Assembly (NCBI RefSeq): GCF_002777975.1 | Contig: NZ_NGVS01000033.1 | Coordinates: forward strand, 523,720 to 574,335 | Length of the DNA stretch: 50,616 nt | Source of the DNA: Shewanella carassii | GTDB lineage: Bacteria > Pseudomonadota > Gammaproteobacteria > Enterobacterales > Shewanellaceae | Reading direction: 5' to 3' | Position numbers and translations under genes: made by a program | The notes under the pieces: generated by a model | Database searches by the model: none | Told to the model about the DNA's origin: nothing | The model's input: only the letters and a program-made list of their open reading frames with translations | In this document: piece after piece, positions 41,666 through 50,515 of the stretch | How the letters are laid out: each line of letters starts with the position of its first letter | Position numbering within the stretch: the stretch's first letter is position 1

Positions 41666-42790
41666 ATGACAGACAAATTTATCAAGTCCCGCGCCGCCGT
41701 AGCCTGGGCCGCCGGTGAGCCGTTGAAGATGGAAGAGGTGGATGTGATGTTGCCCAAGGCCGGTGAGGTGTTGGTGCGCATTGTTGCCAGTGGTGTGTGT
41801 CATACCGATGCTTTTACCTTGAGCGGCGATGACCCAGAAGGCGTGTTTCCGGCCATTCTCGGCCATGAGGGCGGCGGCATAGTGGAGATGGTCGGCGAAG
41901 GCGTCACCAGTGTGGCGGTGGGCGATCATGTTATTCCTCTTTACACGCCTGAATGCGGAGAGTGTAAGTTCTGCCGCTCGGGCAAGACCAACCTGTGTCA
42001 GAAGATCCGCGAGACCCAGGGCAAGGGCCTGATGCCGGATGGTACCACCCGTTTCTTCAAAGACGGCAAGCCGATTTTCCACTACATGGGCTGCTCGACT
42101 TTCTCTGAATATACAGTATTGCCTGAGATCTCCCTGGCCAAAGTCAACAAGTCGGCACCGCTGGAAGAGATCTGCCTTCTGGGCTGCGGTGTCACTACCG
42201 GCATGGGCGCTGTAATGAACACTGCCAAGGTGGAAGAGGGCGCCACTGTAGCCATCTTCGGGCTTGGCGGTATAGGGTTATCGGCGGTGATTGGCGCTGT
42301 GATGGCCAAGGCCGGTCGCATCATAGGCATAGATGTCAATGAGTCCAAGTTTGAACTGGCGAAGAAGCTGGGCGCGACCGAGTGCATTAACCCCAAGGAC
42401 TATGACAAGCCTATTCAGCAGGTGATTGTGGATTTGACCGATGGCGGCGTCGATTACTCGTTCGAGTGCATCGGTAATGTGGATGTGATGCGTTCGGCGC
42501 TCGAGTGTTGCCACAAGGGCTGGGGCGAGTCAGTGATCATTGGGGTTGCCGGTGCCGGGCAAGAGATCTCCACCAGACCTTTCCAACTGGTGACCGGCCG
42601 GGTGTGGAAAGGCTCGGCTTTCGGTGGTGTCAAAGGACGCTCACAGTTGCCAGGCATAGTGGAAGATTATCTGGCCGGTAAATTCAAGCTGGATGACTTT
42701 ATCACCCACACCATGGGGCTTGAAGATATCAATGAAGCCTTCGAGCTGATGCATGAAGGCAAGAGTATACGCAGCGTGATCCACTTCTGA
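41666..42790 (+). CDS. frmA: S-(hydroxymethyl)glutathione dehydrogenase (class III alcohol dehydrogenase)
   Basis: It oxidises the glutathione adduct of formaldehyde with NAD. 374 residues. The catalytic zinc Cys is in ASGVCHTDAFTLSG, the GHEGGGIVE and LLGCGVTTGMGA motifs follow, four structural-zinc Cys lie in CGECKFCRSGKTNLC, and the NAD site is GLGGIGLSA. It can also reduce S-nitrosoglutathione. RBS AGAAGGAAG precedes ATG. frmB follows after 10 bases, so this is the usual two-gene formaldehyde operon. Confidence 0.97.
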   Translation: MTDKFIKSRAAVAWAAGEPLKMEEVDVMLPKAGEVLVRIVASGVCHTDAFTLSGDDPEGVFPAILGHEGGGIVEMVGEGVTSVAVGDHVIPLYTPECGECKFCRSGKTNLCQKIRETQGKGLMPDGTTRFFKDGKPIFHYMGCSTFSEYTVLPEISLAKVNKSAPLEEICLLGCGVTTGMGAVMNTAKVEEGATVAIFGLGGIGLSAVIGAVMAKAGRIIGIDVNESKFELAKKLGATECINPKDYDKPIQQVIVDLTDGGVDYSFECIGNVDVMRSALECCHKGWGESVIIGVAGAGQEISTRPFQLVTGRVWKGSAFGGVKGRSQLPGIVEDYLAGKFKLDDFITHTMGLEDINEAFELMHEGKSIRSVIHF

Positions 42791-42800
42791 GGACCTTCTG

Positions 42801-43637
42801 ATGGAAAATATCAGTAACAACAGGTCGTTTGGAGGCTGGCACAAGCAGTACCGTCATCACTCCAGCAGTCTGAACTGCGAGATGCGTTTCGCCATTTATC
42901 TGCCGGAGCAGGCCAATAGCCAAAAGGTACCTGTGCTGTATTGGCTCTCCGGGCTGACCTGTACGGATGAGAACTTTATGCAAAAGGCCGGGGCCCAGCG
43001 CCTCGCGTCTCAGCTGGGGCTCGCCATAGTCTGTCCGGATACCAGCCCGCGCGGAGAAGGTGTGGCCGATGCCGAAGATGCTGCTTACGATCTGGGGTTG
43101 GGGGCCGGTTTTTATGTCAATGCGACCCAGGCTCCCTGGAGCAATCATTATCGTATGTATGACTATGTGGTAGATGAGTTGCCGGCCTTGATAGAGCAGC
43201 ACTTTCCGGTATCGGGTAAGCGTGCCATTGCCGGTCACTCCATGGGCGGGCACGGCGCGCTGATGATAGCCCTTAAAAATCCGGGCCGTTATCTCAGCGC
43301 CAGTGCCTTTGCCCCCATCAGTCATCCTAGCCAGTGCCCTTGGGGCCAGAAAGCGTTTGCCGCCTATCTTGGCAGCGACAGGGAGGCTTGGAAGGCCTAT
43401 GACACGGTAGAGCTGATAAAAAGTGGTGCCAAAGGGCTGCCGATGCGGGTCGATCAGGGCGAGAGTGATCTGTTTCTGGCCGAGCAGTTACTGCCACAGG
43501 CCTTGCAGGCCGCCGCCACTGACGCTGGAATTGCGCTGAGTTTTCACAGCCACCCCGGCTATGATCACAGCTACTATTTTATCGCCTCATTTATCGACGA
43601 GCAGCTTAAGTTTCATGCCAGCCATCTGGGCTTGTAA
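42801..43637 (+). CDS. frmB: S-formylglutathione hydrolase
   Basis: A 278-residue alpha/beta hydrolase that releases formate and glutathione from the product of frmA. Typical motifs are YWLSGLTCTDENFMQKAGAQ, the PDTSPRGE loop, the nucleophile elbow AIAGHSMGGHGAL and the His in SHPGYDHSYYFI. It starts 10 bases after frmA and ends with a terminator. Confidence 0.96.
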   Translation: MENISNNRSFGGWHKQYRHHSSSLNCEMRFAIYLPEQANSQKVPVLYWLSGLTCTDENFMQKAGAQRLASQLGLAIVCPDTSPRGEGVADAEDAAYDLGLGAGFYVNATQAPWSNHYRMYDYVVDELPALIEQHFPVSGKRAIAGHSMGGHGALMIALKNPGRYLSASAFAPISHPSQCPWGQKAFAAYLGSDREAWKAYDTVELIKSGAKGLPMRVDQGESDLFLAEQLLPQALQAAATDAGIALSFHSHPGYDHSYYFIASFIDEQLKFHASHLGL

Positions 43638-43658
43638 ACGCTGAGCCTCTCAAATGCA

Positions 43659-43693
43659 GCGCCGCCGAGGGTTTGCCCCGGCGGCGCTTTTTT
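43659..43693 (+). terminator. Terminator of the frmAB operon
   Basis: GCGCCGCCG pairs with CGGCGGCGC around an 11-base loop, followed by six T, 20 bases after the frmB stop. Confidence 0.9.
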
Positions 43694-43800
43694 ATGGGTT
43701 ATAGCGGCCATTGCCCGGTATCCGCTTGTTGAGTACTTTCTGGTTTACCCCACTTTTGTCTGAGGGGGATTAACGAGCGCAGGGGTTAATGGGAGGGAGC

Positions 43801-44262
43801 ATGAAAATAGGCAGATGGCAGACACCCTTCGAGCAGGGGGATCTTTTTATCACTGGGCTCTTCTGGGGCGGTGATTTCATGTTGCAGCTTCCCGGCGGCA
43901 AACGCTATCAAATCAAAAATACGCCCCATCCCGGGGTCGAGCTCAGCCTGGAGCTGTTTCATTTACCGAGTGAAGGGCGCTATCGGCTGCATTATCACTC
44001 GGTCACTGCGTTTCGTATGCTGGATGAACATGGGTTGCTGGAGCTATGGCAGGCGCTGAGCGAGCTTGGGGACGAACAGGGTTACAACAGCCGCCTGATT
44101 AAAGATCACGCCTGGTCGCAGGAAAGCCCAATCAGTTTCTTCCATGGGCACAGTGACGGCTGGTCACATCTTATCTGCACCGGCGATGAGTGTGTCGAGG
44201 TGTTGTGCCCGAGCGCGCCGGAAATCATCTATCTTGGCAAGTATGCCGCCATAGAGGACTGA
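43801..44262 (+). CDS. Unknown conserved-looking cytoplasmic protein
   Basis: A 153-residue protein that I do not recognise. The start at ATG 43801 has GGGAGGG upstream; an ATG at 43789 is inside that site and less likely. It is rich in His, Trp and aromatic residues (LHYHSVTAFRMLDEHG, SFFHGHSDGWSHLIC) and has no signal peptide or membrane segment. Cys at about 126 and in VEVLCPSAPEII. Convergent with the crbR-like gene and unrelated by position to frmAB (150 bases and a terminator away). Confidence 0.7.
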   Translation: MKIGRWQTPFEQGDLFITGLFWGGDFMLQLPGGKRYQIKNTPHPGVELSLELFHLPSEGRYRLHYHSVTAFRMLDEHGLLELWQALSELGDEQGYNSRLIKDHAWSQESPISFFHGHSDGWSHLICTGDECVEVLCPSAPEIIYLGKYAAIED

Positions 44263-44284
44263 AAATCTTTGGGAAGCGGTGAGA

Positions 44285-44950
44285 TCAGCTGATCTCGACC
44301 TTTTCCATCCCCAGTTGCTGCAGCGCTATCACGGCCTGGGTGCGGTTGCGAACCCCCAACTTACGGAAGATAGCGGTGGCGTGGGCCTTGATGGTCGCCT
44401 CGGATACGCCCAGGTCGTAGGCTATCTGCTTGTTGAGCAGGCCTTCGGCAAACATCTGCAACACCTTGTATTGCTGCGGCGTCAGCTCAGAGAGCTTGCC
44501 GGCGACCTTGTCGGTATCATTTTCATCATCAATTTCAACCAACTCTATGTCTTGAGGCAGCCAGATATCGCCGAACATTACTGCGGTGATTGCTTCGATA
44601 AAGGTTTCCATCGAGGCCGATTTGGGAATAAAACCGGCGCCGCCGTAGTGCAGGGCACGGCTGATGGTGGCGGCATCTTCGTGGGCTGAAATCACTATTA
44701 CCGGCAGCTCGGGGAAGTGGGCGCGCAGATGGATAAGGGTGGAGTAGCCATGGGATCCCGGCATCTGCAGATCCAGCAGCACCAGATCATATCCCTGATG
44801 AGTTTGCTCAAGCAGTTTTTGCAGCGCATCGGCACTGTCGGCCTCATACCAGCGGGTATTGGAGAAACCGCTGTTAAGCGCTTGGCGCAGGGCATTGCGA
44901 AATAAAGGGTGATCATCGGCGATGATAATATTTAAGTTTTCTGGCTTCAT
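44285..44950 (-). CDS. crbR: LuxR/NarL-type response regulator, probably CrbR
   Basis: A 221-residue regulator. The receiver domain (about 5-125) has IIADDHPLF with acidic residues, the phospho-Asp60 in LVLLDLQMPGS, and the Ser/Lys of VISAHED and GFIPKSAS. The LuxR HTH is at about 155-210: LTPQQYKVLQMFAEGLLNKQIAYDLGVSEATIKAHATAIFRKLGV. The length and features fit CrbR, the partner of CrbS in acetate control. The sensor lies about 15 kb away in the window with many genes between, so the pairing is by similarity and function and not by linkage. No partner kinase is beside it. Confidence 0.75.
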   Translation of the reverse strand: MKPENLNIIIADDHPLFRNALRQALNSGFSNTRWYEADSADALQKLLEQTHQGYDLVLLDLQMPGSHGYSTLIHLRAHFPELPVIVISAHEDAATISRALHYGGAGFIPKSASMETFIEAITAVMFGDIWLPQDIELVEIDDENDTDKVAGKLSELTPQQYKVLQMFAEGLLNKQIAYDLGVSEATIKAHATAIFRKLGVRNRTQAVIALQQLGMEKVEIS

Positions 44951-45132
44951 GGCTTGTTATGGTTATGGCTCTGCACGCTGAAGAAGGGTCAATGTAACAG
45001 AAAAGTGACAAATAATCCTATTGCTTTATCAGGGTTTAAGTGACTTTTTGTTACCGTCGCTTTTAGACTTTAGTCGAGAACGACGGTCAATAAAAGCCTT
45101 TTCAGCGGCAAAGACTGTTGCAGAATGAAACC

Positions 45133-45157
45133 TAAAAGCCTGTAGCCAGATACAGGC
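45133..45157 (-). terminator. Probable terminator of the thioesterase gene
   Basis: Minus strand GCCTGTA-TCTGGC-TACAGGC followed by TTTTAGG, about 30 bases beyond the stop. Confidence 0.6.
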
Positions 45158-45185
45158 CAGGATTATGCGAATAAGCGAACAGGGG

Positions 45186-45617
45186 CTAGTTGGCTAGATC
45201 ATCGCTCCAGATCTGGGTCGGTTTTCTGTCTTCATCGACGGCCACGAAGGTGAAGACGCCGCGGATAGCGTGCTCGCGCTTATCCTGATACATATCTTCT
45301 ACAAAAATGTTCACTTCGACTTTCATCGAGGTGTTGCCCACATGGATCACCCGGGCGATCAATTCTGCCAGGCTACCGGCGGGGATCGGTTTTTTGAAGT
45401 CGATTCTGTCAGAGCTGACGGTGACCAGTGTCTTGCGACAAAAGCGGGTGGCGGCAATAAAGGCGGTTTCATCCATCCAAGCGAGGGCTTCACCGCCAAA
45501 CAGTGTGTTGTGATGATTGGTAATGGACGGGAAAACCGCCTTGATGACCCGAGCCTCGGCTTGTTCAATTCGGCGCGCTACGGCCGCTTCATATTGGCTC
45601 TGTGTCGTTTCTGGCAT
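45186..45617 (-). CDS. Acyl-CoA thioesterase (YciA/ACOT hot-dog type)
   Basis: A 143-residue hot-dog thioesterase. The signature NHHNTLFGGEALAWMDETAFIAA contains the catalytic Asp (WMDE) and Asn/Gly loop. The strands VTVSSDRIDFKKPIPAGS and GNTSMKVEVNIFVED follow. It hydrolyses acyl-CoA to free acid and CoA; the range of substrates is unknown. Cytoplasmic, single gene with its own terminator, 195 bases from the aroH end on the same strand. Confidence 0.9.
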   Translation of the reverse strand: MPETTQSQYEAAVARRIEQAEARVIKAVFPSITNHHNTLFGGEALAWMDETAFIAATRFCRKTLVTVSSDRIDFKKPIPAGSLAELIARVIHVGNTSMKVEVNIFVEDMYQDKREHAIRGVFTFVAVDEDRKPTQIWSDDLAN

Positions 45618-45743
45618 ACGGCAACCTCAAGGTTATGCTGGAAAATCAGGGGCGGTATTATAGTTCGACCAAAGGCGGATTGACAGCCTGGGGCAGAAAG
45701 CCTTGCATGAAAAATATTGGATGTTCAAAAGTATCCGGGCATG

Positions 45744-45780
45744 AAAAAGCCCCGGTATCTCCGAGGTGGAGACGGGGGCT
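45744..45780 (-). terminator. Terminator of aroH
   Basis: Minus strand AGCCCCCGTCTCC pairs imperfectly with GGAGATACCGGGGCT and is followed by TTTTC, about 33 bases after the stop. Confidence 0.75.
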
Positions 45781-45812
45781 ATTTTATGTTGGCGGCCTGA
45801 ATTTGTAGCGGC

Positions 45813-46877
45813 TTACTTGCCCAGCAGGCGGCGTCTTTCCTTGGCGGCTGCGGCCAGATCTCTAAGCAGTTTTTCCGAGTCTTCCCAGTGCAGGCAGGCA
45901 TCTGTGATGCTTTTGCCGTAAGTGAGGGGCTCACCTGCAATAACTTTCTGATTGCCTTCGACAATAAAACTCTCGGCCATAATACCGGCAATGGCGGTGG
46001 AGCCGCTGCGCAGCTGCGCCATAATATCTTCGGCGACTTCCAGCTGCTTCTTGTGCTGCTTCTGGCTGTTGCCATGGCTGAAGTCGACCACTATACCTGA
46101 GTGGATCCCAACCGAATCCATCTGCTCTCTGGCCTTGGCCACATGTTGCTCGCTGTAGTTGGGGGTTTTACCGCCGCGCAGAATGATATGTCCATAAGGA
46201 TTACCATGGGTGCGATAGACCGCCAGTGAGCCGTCTTTGTCCGGAGAGTAAAAGATATGTGGTTCTCTGGCGGCGCGCACTGCATCAACGGCGATATTGA
46301 TGTTGCCGTCGGTACCGTTCTTGAACCCGACAGGACAGGAGAGCGCCGAGGCCATCTCACGGTGAATTTGGCTTTCTGTGGTGCGGGCCCCGATGGCGCC
46401 CCAAGTGATGAGATCGGCAATATACTGACCGTTCACCATATCCAAAAACTCGGTGGCGATCGGCAGTTTCAGCTCGGTGATCTGCTGCAGCAACTTGCGG
46501 GCCTGGCGCAGGCCTTTATTAGGGCTGAAGCTGCCATCCAAGTCAGGATCGGAAATCAGGCCCTTCCAGCCGACTATGGTGCGGGGCTTCTCAAAATAGA
46601 CCCGCATCAGAATGCACAGATCGTCTTTGAGTTCATGGTGCAGCTTGGCCAGGCGGCTGGCATAGTCCAGGGCTGCCTCTGTATCATGGATAGAGCAGGG
46701 GCCTATGATGACCAACAAACGCGGATCGTCACCCTGAATAATGGCTTCGACTTCGCGGCGCTGTTCAACCAGGTAATCTGCGGCTTCCTGAGTCAATGGA
46801 TACTCAGATGCGAGTTGGGCAGGTGAGATCACTTTACATAAGAGAGAAGTACGTAATTCGTCTGTTTTAATGGTCAT
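45813..46877 (-). CDS. aroH: 3-deoxy-7-phosphoheptulonate (DAHP) synthase, AroH type
   Basis: The first step of aromatic synthesis, joining PEP and erythrose-4-phosphate. A 354-residue class I alpha-beta enzyme. Motifs are LLVIIGPCSIHD, MRVYFEKPRTIVGWKGLI, TEFLDMVNGQYIADL, WGAIGARTTESQIHREMAS (PEP and metal site), VDFSHGNSQKQH and GSTAIAGIMAESF. The N-terminus (KTDELRT) and gene order (after ppsR, next to ppsA as in E. coli) favour AroH, the Trp-sensitive isozyme. A Trp-repressor box was looked for and not found with confidence. ppsR, upstream on the same strand, is 242 bases away. Confidence 0.9.
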   Translation of the reverse strand: MTIKTDELRTSLLCKVISPAQLASEYPLTQEAADYLVEQRREVEAIIQGDDPRLLVIIGPCSIHDTEAALDYASRLAKLHHELKDDLCILMRVYFEKPRTIVGWKGLISDPDLDGSFSPNKGLRQARKLLQQITELKLPIATEFLDMVNGQYIADLITWGAIGARTTESQIHREMASALSCPVGFKNGTDGNINIAVDAVRAAREPHIFYSPDKDGSLAVYRTHGNPYGHIILRGGKTPNYSEQHVAKAREQMDSVGIHSGIVVDFSHGNSQKQHKKQLEVAEDIMAQLRSGSTAIAGIMAESFIVEGNQKVIAGEPLTYGKSITDACLHWEDSEKLLRDLAAAAKERRRLLGK

Positions 46878-47119
46878 TCATAATACCGGGGGAAATTTCT
46901 TGAGCGCTTTGCGCTTATCTTGTGTCGGATTATAACCAATCGAGCGGTGCTGCAAAGTGGCAATTGTCCGATAATTGGTCATGTGGGTCTTGAAAAATGA
47001 TCAATTCCCACACTAACTTCATTTGATTCGTCTAGCAGTAACAAGTAGTTAGCCTGATGATGTCATTCTGTAACTCAGTTTCAACTCAGGTAAATATTAC
47101 TTGGTGCATGGCAGAGATT

Positions 47120-47932
47120 TTAAAACATATGGCGTTCAAGGCCCGTGGCATCGAGGATCTTGGTGGCGATCTCCTCGACCGATTGGTTGGTGGTGTCTAT
47201 ATAAGGAATACGTTCTTTCTTGAACATCATCTCCACCTCTTTGACTTCGAGGCGGCACTGGCGCAGTGAAGAGTAGCGGCTGTTCTCCATTCGACTTTGG
47301 CGTATTTCATGCAGACGCACGGGCTCAATGGTCAGGCCGAACAGCTTGGATTTGTTGCGTTTCAGTATTTCCGGCAACTTGAGGTTATCCATATCGTCTT
47401 GAATAAAGGGGTAGTTGGCGGCCTTGATACCGAACTGCATCGACAGATAAAGGCTGGATGGCGTCTTGCCGCAGCGGGAAACCCCCAGCAGGATAATGTC
47501 GGCCTTATCCATATGTTTCATGGTCTGGCCATCGTCGTTCTCCATGGCAAAGTTAATGGCATCGATACGGGCATCATAACCCGCTTTGGCCATACCATGG
47601 GTTCTATGCAATGAAGGGCTCGCTGTGACCCCCAATTGTTGTTCCAGTGGTGCGACGAAAGTGTTCAAAAAGTCATAGTCCAGGCCTTCACTGGAGTAAA
47701 TAATGTCGCGAATTTCCGGTTTGACGATGGAATGAAACACCAGAGGCCGTTCCCCTGTTGTAATAAAACTATCGTTAATTTGTTTTTTAACGGCTTCGGC
47801 CTTAACGGTATTTTCGACAAAAGGAATGGTAAGTGAGTCAAATTCCAATGGAAATTGAGAAAGTACCGCGTGACCAAACACCTCGGCTGTGATCGCGGTT
47901 CCATCAGAAATGTAGAATACTTTACGTGCCAT
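47120..47932 (-). CDS. ppsR: PEP synthetase regulatory kinase/pyrophosphorylase PpsR
   Basis: A 270-residue DUF299-family enzyme that phosphorylates and dephosphorylates PEP synthetase, switching PpsA off or on. The N-terminus VFYISDGTAITAEVFGHA and the P-loop GVSRCGKTPSSLYL (about 150) are family marks. The middle has IDAINFAMENDDGQ and the end DTTNQSVEEIATKIL. It is divergent from its target ppsA with 124 bases between, as in E. coli (ydiA). Confidence 0.96.
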   Translation of the reverse strand: MARKVFYISDGTAITAEVFGHAVLSQFPLEFDSLTIPFVENTVKAEAVKKQINDSFITTGERPLVFHSIVKPEIRDIIYSSEGLDYDFLNTFVAPLEQQLGVTASPSLHRTHGMAKAGYDARIDAINFAMENDDGQTMKHMDKADIILLGVSRCGKTPSSLYLSMQFGIKAANYPFIQDDMDNLKLPEILKRNKSKLFGLTIEPVRLHEIRQSRMENSRYSSLRQCRLEVKEVEMMFKKERIPYIDTTNQSVEEIATKILDATGLERHMF

Positions 47933-47974
47933 GCCGACCTCATGTAGTAATAAAATTACAAATAAAATTATAGA

Positions 47975-48003
47975 TTTACGCTTGTTGCCTCGGAGTGTAA
48001 AAT
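47975..48003 (+). promoter_or_regulatory. Probable promoter of ppsA
   Basis: TTTACG (47975-47980), 17 bases, TAAAAT (47998-48003), about 50 bases before the GTG start. Confidence 0.4.
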
Positions 48004-48056
48004 GCCGCTGCCCTCGTGTGAAGGGGCCACTGAAATAAACTTGCGGAGATAGAACT

Positions 48057-50426
48057 GTGCAGCAATACGTACTCTGGTATCAGGAATTAGGCATGGGTGA
48101 CGTCAACAAGGTCGGCGGTAAAAACGCTTCCCTTGGTGAAATGATCAGTAATCTGGCCAATGCCGGTGTTCAAGTACCTGGCGGCTTTGCGACCACATCC
48201 CACGCGTTCAATGAGTTTCTTGAGCAAAGTGGAGTAAACCAGAAGATATACGACATTCTTGACACATTGGATGTAGATGATGTCAACGCACTGGCTAAAG
48301 TTGGTGCACAGATCAGACAGTGGGTTATCGAAACCCCATTTCAGCCAGAACTCGAACAAGCGATTCGAGAAGCTTACGAAAAATTAGCCTCTGAAACCCA
48401 AGACGCTTCATTCGCCGTGCGTTCCTCTGCCACCGCAGAAGATATGCCCGACGCTTCATTTGCCGGTCAGCAAGAAACCTTCCTTAACGTAAAGGGCTTC
48501 GACGCTGTATTGGTTGCCATCAAGCATGTGTTTGCCTCTCTGTTTAACGATCGCGCTATCTCCTATCGTGTGCATCAGGGGTACGACCATCGCGGCGTGG
48601 CACTGTCTGCCGGTGTTCAGCGCATGGTACGTTCCGACAAAGCGGCTTCCGGCGTGATGTTCACCATGGATACCGAGTCCGGCAACAAGGATGTGGTATT
48701 TATCACTTCTTCCTTCGGTCTGGGCGAAATGGTGGTACAAGGTGCGGTTAACCCGGACGAGTTCTACGTACACAAGCCAACCCTGACAGCCGGTCACAAG
48801 GCCGTTGTACGTCGTAACATCGGCAGCAAGCTGATCCAGATGGTGTACTCGGATGACGCATCTCACGGCAAGCAAGTGAAAATTGAAGATGTCGCCAAAG
48901 AGCAGCGCATGACTTTCTCCATCAATGATGAAGAAGTGATGGAACTGGCCAAGCAGGCGATGATCATTGAAAAGCATTATGGCCGTCCGATGGATATCGA
49001 ATGGGCCAAAGACGGTAACGACGGTCGTCTCTACATAGTTCAGGCTCGCCCCGAAACCGTACGCTCCCGTGAAGATGTGCAGCTGATTGAGCGTTATCAC
49101 CTCAAGAGCCGCGGCGAAGTGATCTGTGAAGGTCGTGCCATCGGCCACAAGGTGGGCTCAGGTATTGCCAAGGTGCTCAACTCTATCGACGAAATGGACA
49201 AGATCCAGCCAGGCGATGTACTGGTTACCGATATGACTGACCCGGATTGGGAACCTATCATGAAGCGCGCCAGCGCCATTGTCACCAACCGTGGTGGCCG
49301 TACCTGTCACGCAGCTATTATCGCCCGTGAACTGGGCGTGCCTGCGGTAGTGGGTTGTGGTGACGTGACCGACAAAATTCAAAATGGTCAGGAAGTGACT
49401 GTATCCTGCGCCGAAGGCGACACAGGTTATATCTATCAAGGCAAGCTGGAGTTTGATGTGATTTCCAGCCGCGTTGATTCCATGCCTGATCTGCCGATGA
49501 AGATAATGATGAACGTGGGTAACCCTGACCGCGCCTTCGACTTTGCCCGTCTGCCTAATGAAGGTGTGGGGCTGGCCCGTCTCGAGTTCATCATCAACCG
49601 CATGATAGGCATTCACCCCAAGGCTCTGCTGGAATTCGATCAGCAAACCGACGAGCTGAAAGCCGAGATCACCGAGATGATCGCCGGTTATGAATCTCCG
49701 GTTGAATACTATGTTGCCCGTCTGGTGGAAGGTATCTCTTCTATTGCTGCAGCATTCCACCCCAAGAAGGCTATCGTGCGTATGTCTGACTTTAAGTCAA
49801 ACGAATACGCCAACCTGATCGGCGGTGACAAGTACGAGCCAGAGGAAGAGAACCCAATGCTGGGCTTCCGTGGCGCCAGCCGCTACATCTCCGAGTCGTT
49901 CCGCGATTGTTTTGCCCTAGAGTGTGAAGCCATTAAGCGTGTTCGTAACGACATGGGGCTGAAGAACGTTGAGATCATGATCCCGTTCGTTCGTACTCTG
50001 GAAGAAGGCCGTCAGGTTATCGAACTGCTGAAAGAGCAAGGTCTGGAGCGTGGTAAAGATGGTCTGCGCGTCATCATGATGTGCGAACTGCCATCCAACG
50101 CCCTGCTGGCGGATCAGTTCCTGGAGATGTTCGATGGTTTCTCCATCGGCTCCAACGACCTGACTCAGCTGACTCTGGGTCTGGACCGCGACTCTGGCAT
50201 CATCAGTCACCTGTTCGATGAGCGTAACGAAGCCGTTAAGGCGCTGCTGGCGATGGCTATCAAGTCTGCCAAGGCCAAGGGTGCTTACGTGGGTATCTGT
50301 GGTCAGGGTCCTTCGGATCACGCCGACTTTGCCGCCTGGTTGGTGGAGCAGGGCATAGACACAGTGTCTCTGAACCCAGACACAGTGATCGACACCTGGT
50401 TGTACCTGGCTGAAGCCCACGGCTAA
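48057..50426 (+). CDS. ppsA: Phosphoenolpyruvate synthase
   Basis: It converts pyruvate and ATP to PEP for gluconeogenesis. 789 residues (E. coli 792). Start GTG with TGCGGAGATAG upstream. The ATP-grasp domain has NKVGGKNASLGEM and FAVRSSATAEDMPDASFAGQQET. The phospho-histidine domain has NRGGRTCHAAIIARELGVPAVVG (catalytic His, the regulatory Thr in RTCH near it, controlled by PpsR). The PEP-binding TIM barrel ends with GICGQGPSDHADFA. Its product also supplies AroH. Confidence 0.98.
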   Translation: MQQYVLWYQELGMGDVNKVGGKNASLGEMISNLANAGVQVPGGFATTSHAFNEFLEQSGVNQKIYDILDTLDVDDVNALAKVGAQIRQWVIETPFQPELEQAIREAYEKLASETQDASFAVRSSATAEDMPDASFAGQQETFLNVKGFDAVLVAIKHVFASLFNDRAISYRVHQGYDHRGVALSAGVQRMVRSDKAASGVMFTMDTESGNKDVVFITSSFGLGEMVVQGAVNPDEFYVHKPTLTAGHKAVVRRNIGSKLIQMVYSDDASHGKQVKIEDVAKEQRMTFSINDEEVMELAKQAMIIEKHYGRPMDIEWAKDGNDGRLYIVQARPETVRSREDVQLIERYHLKSRGEVICEGRAIGHKVGSGIAKVLNSIDEMDKIQPGDVLVTDMTDPDWEPIMKRASAIVTNRGGRTCHAAIIARELGVPAVVGCGDVTDKIQNGQEVTVSCAEGDTGYIYQGKLEFDVISSRVDSMPDLPMKIMMNVGNPDRAFDFARLPNEGVGLARLEFIINRMIGIHPKALLEFDQQTDELKAEITEMIAGYESPVEYYVARLVEGISSIAAAFHPKKAIVRMSDFKSNEYANLIGGDKYEPEEENPMLGFRGASRYISESFRDCFALECEAIKRVRNDMGLKNVEIMIPFVRTLEEGRQVIELLKEQGLERGKDGLRVIMMCELPSNALLADQFLEMFDGFSIGSNDLTQLTLGLDRDSGIISHLFDERNEAVKALLAMAIKSAKAKGAYVGICGQGPSDHADFAAWLVEQGIDTVSLNPDTVIDTWLYLAEAHG

Positions 50427-50447
50427 CAACTCAGTAAGTTATGAAAG

Positions 50448-50473
50448 AAGCCGCTTTTTAGCGGCTTTTTTTT
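50448..50473 (+). terminator. Terminator of ppsA
   Basis: AAGCCGC-TTTTTA-GCGGCTT followed by TTTTTTTG, 21 bases after the stop. Confidence 0.9.
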
Positions 50474-50515
50474 GTTTATAATGGCCCGATAACAAAAAAT
50501 TTATTCGAGCATAAG

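Noticed and set aside
47000..47110. Trp-repressor operator before aroH
   Set aside because: Some TAG-rich symmetry (TCTAGCAGTAACAAGTAG) exists near 47030, but the match to the known trp operator is poor and the position is at the ppsR end.
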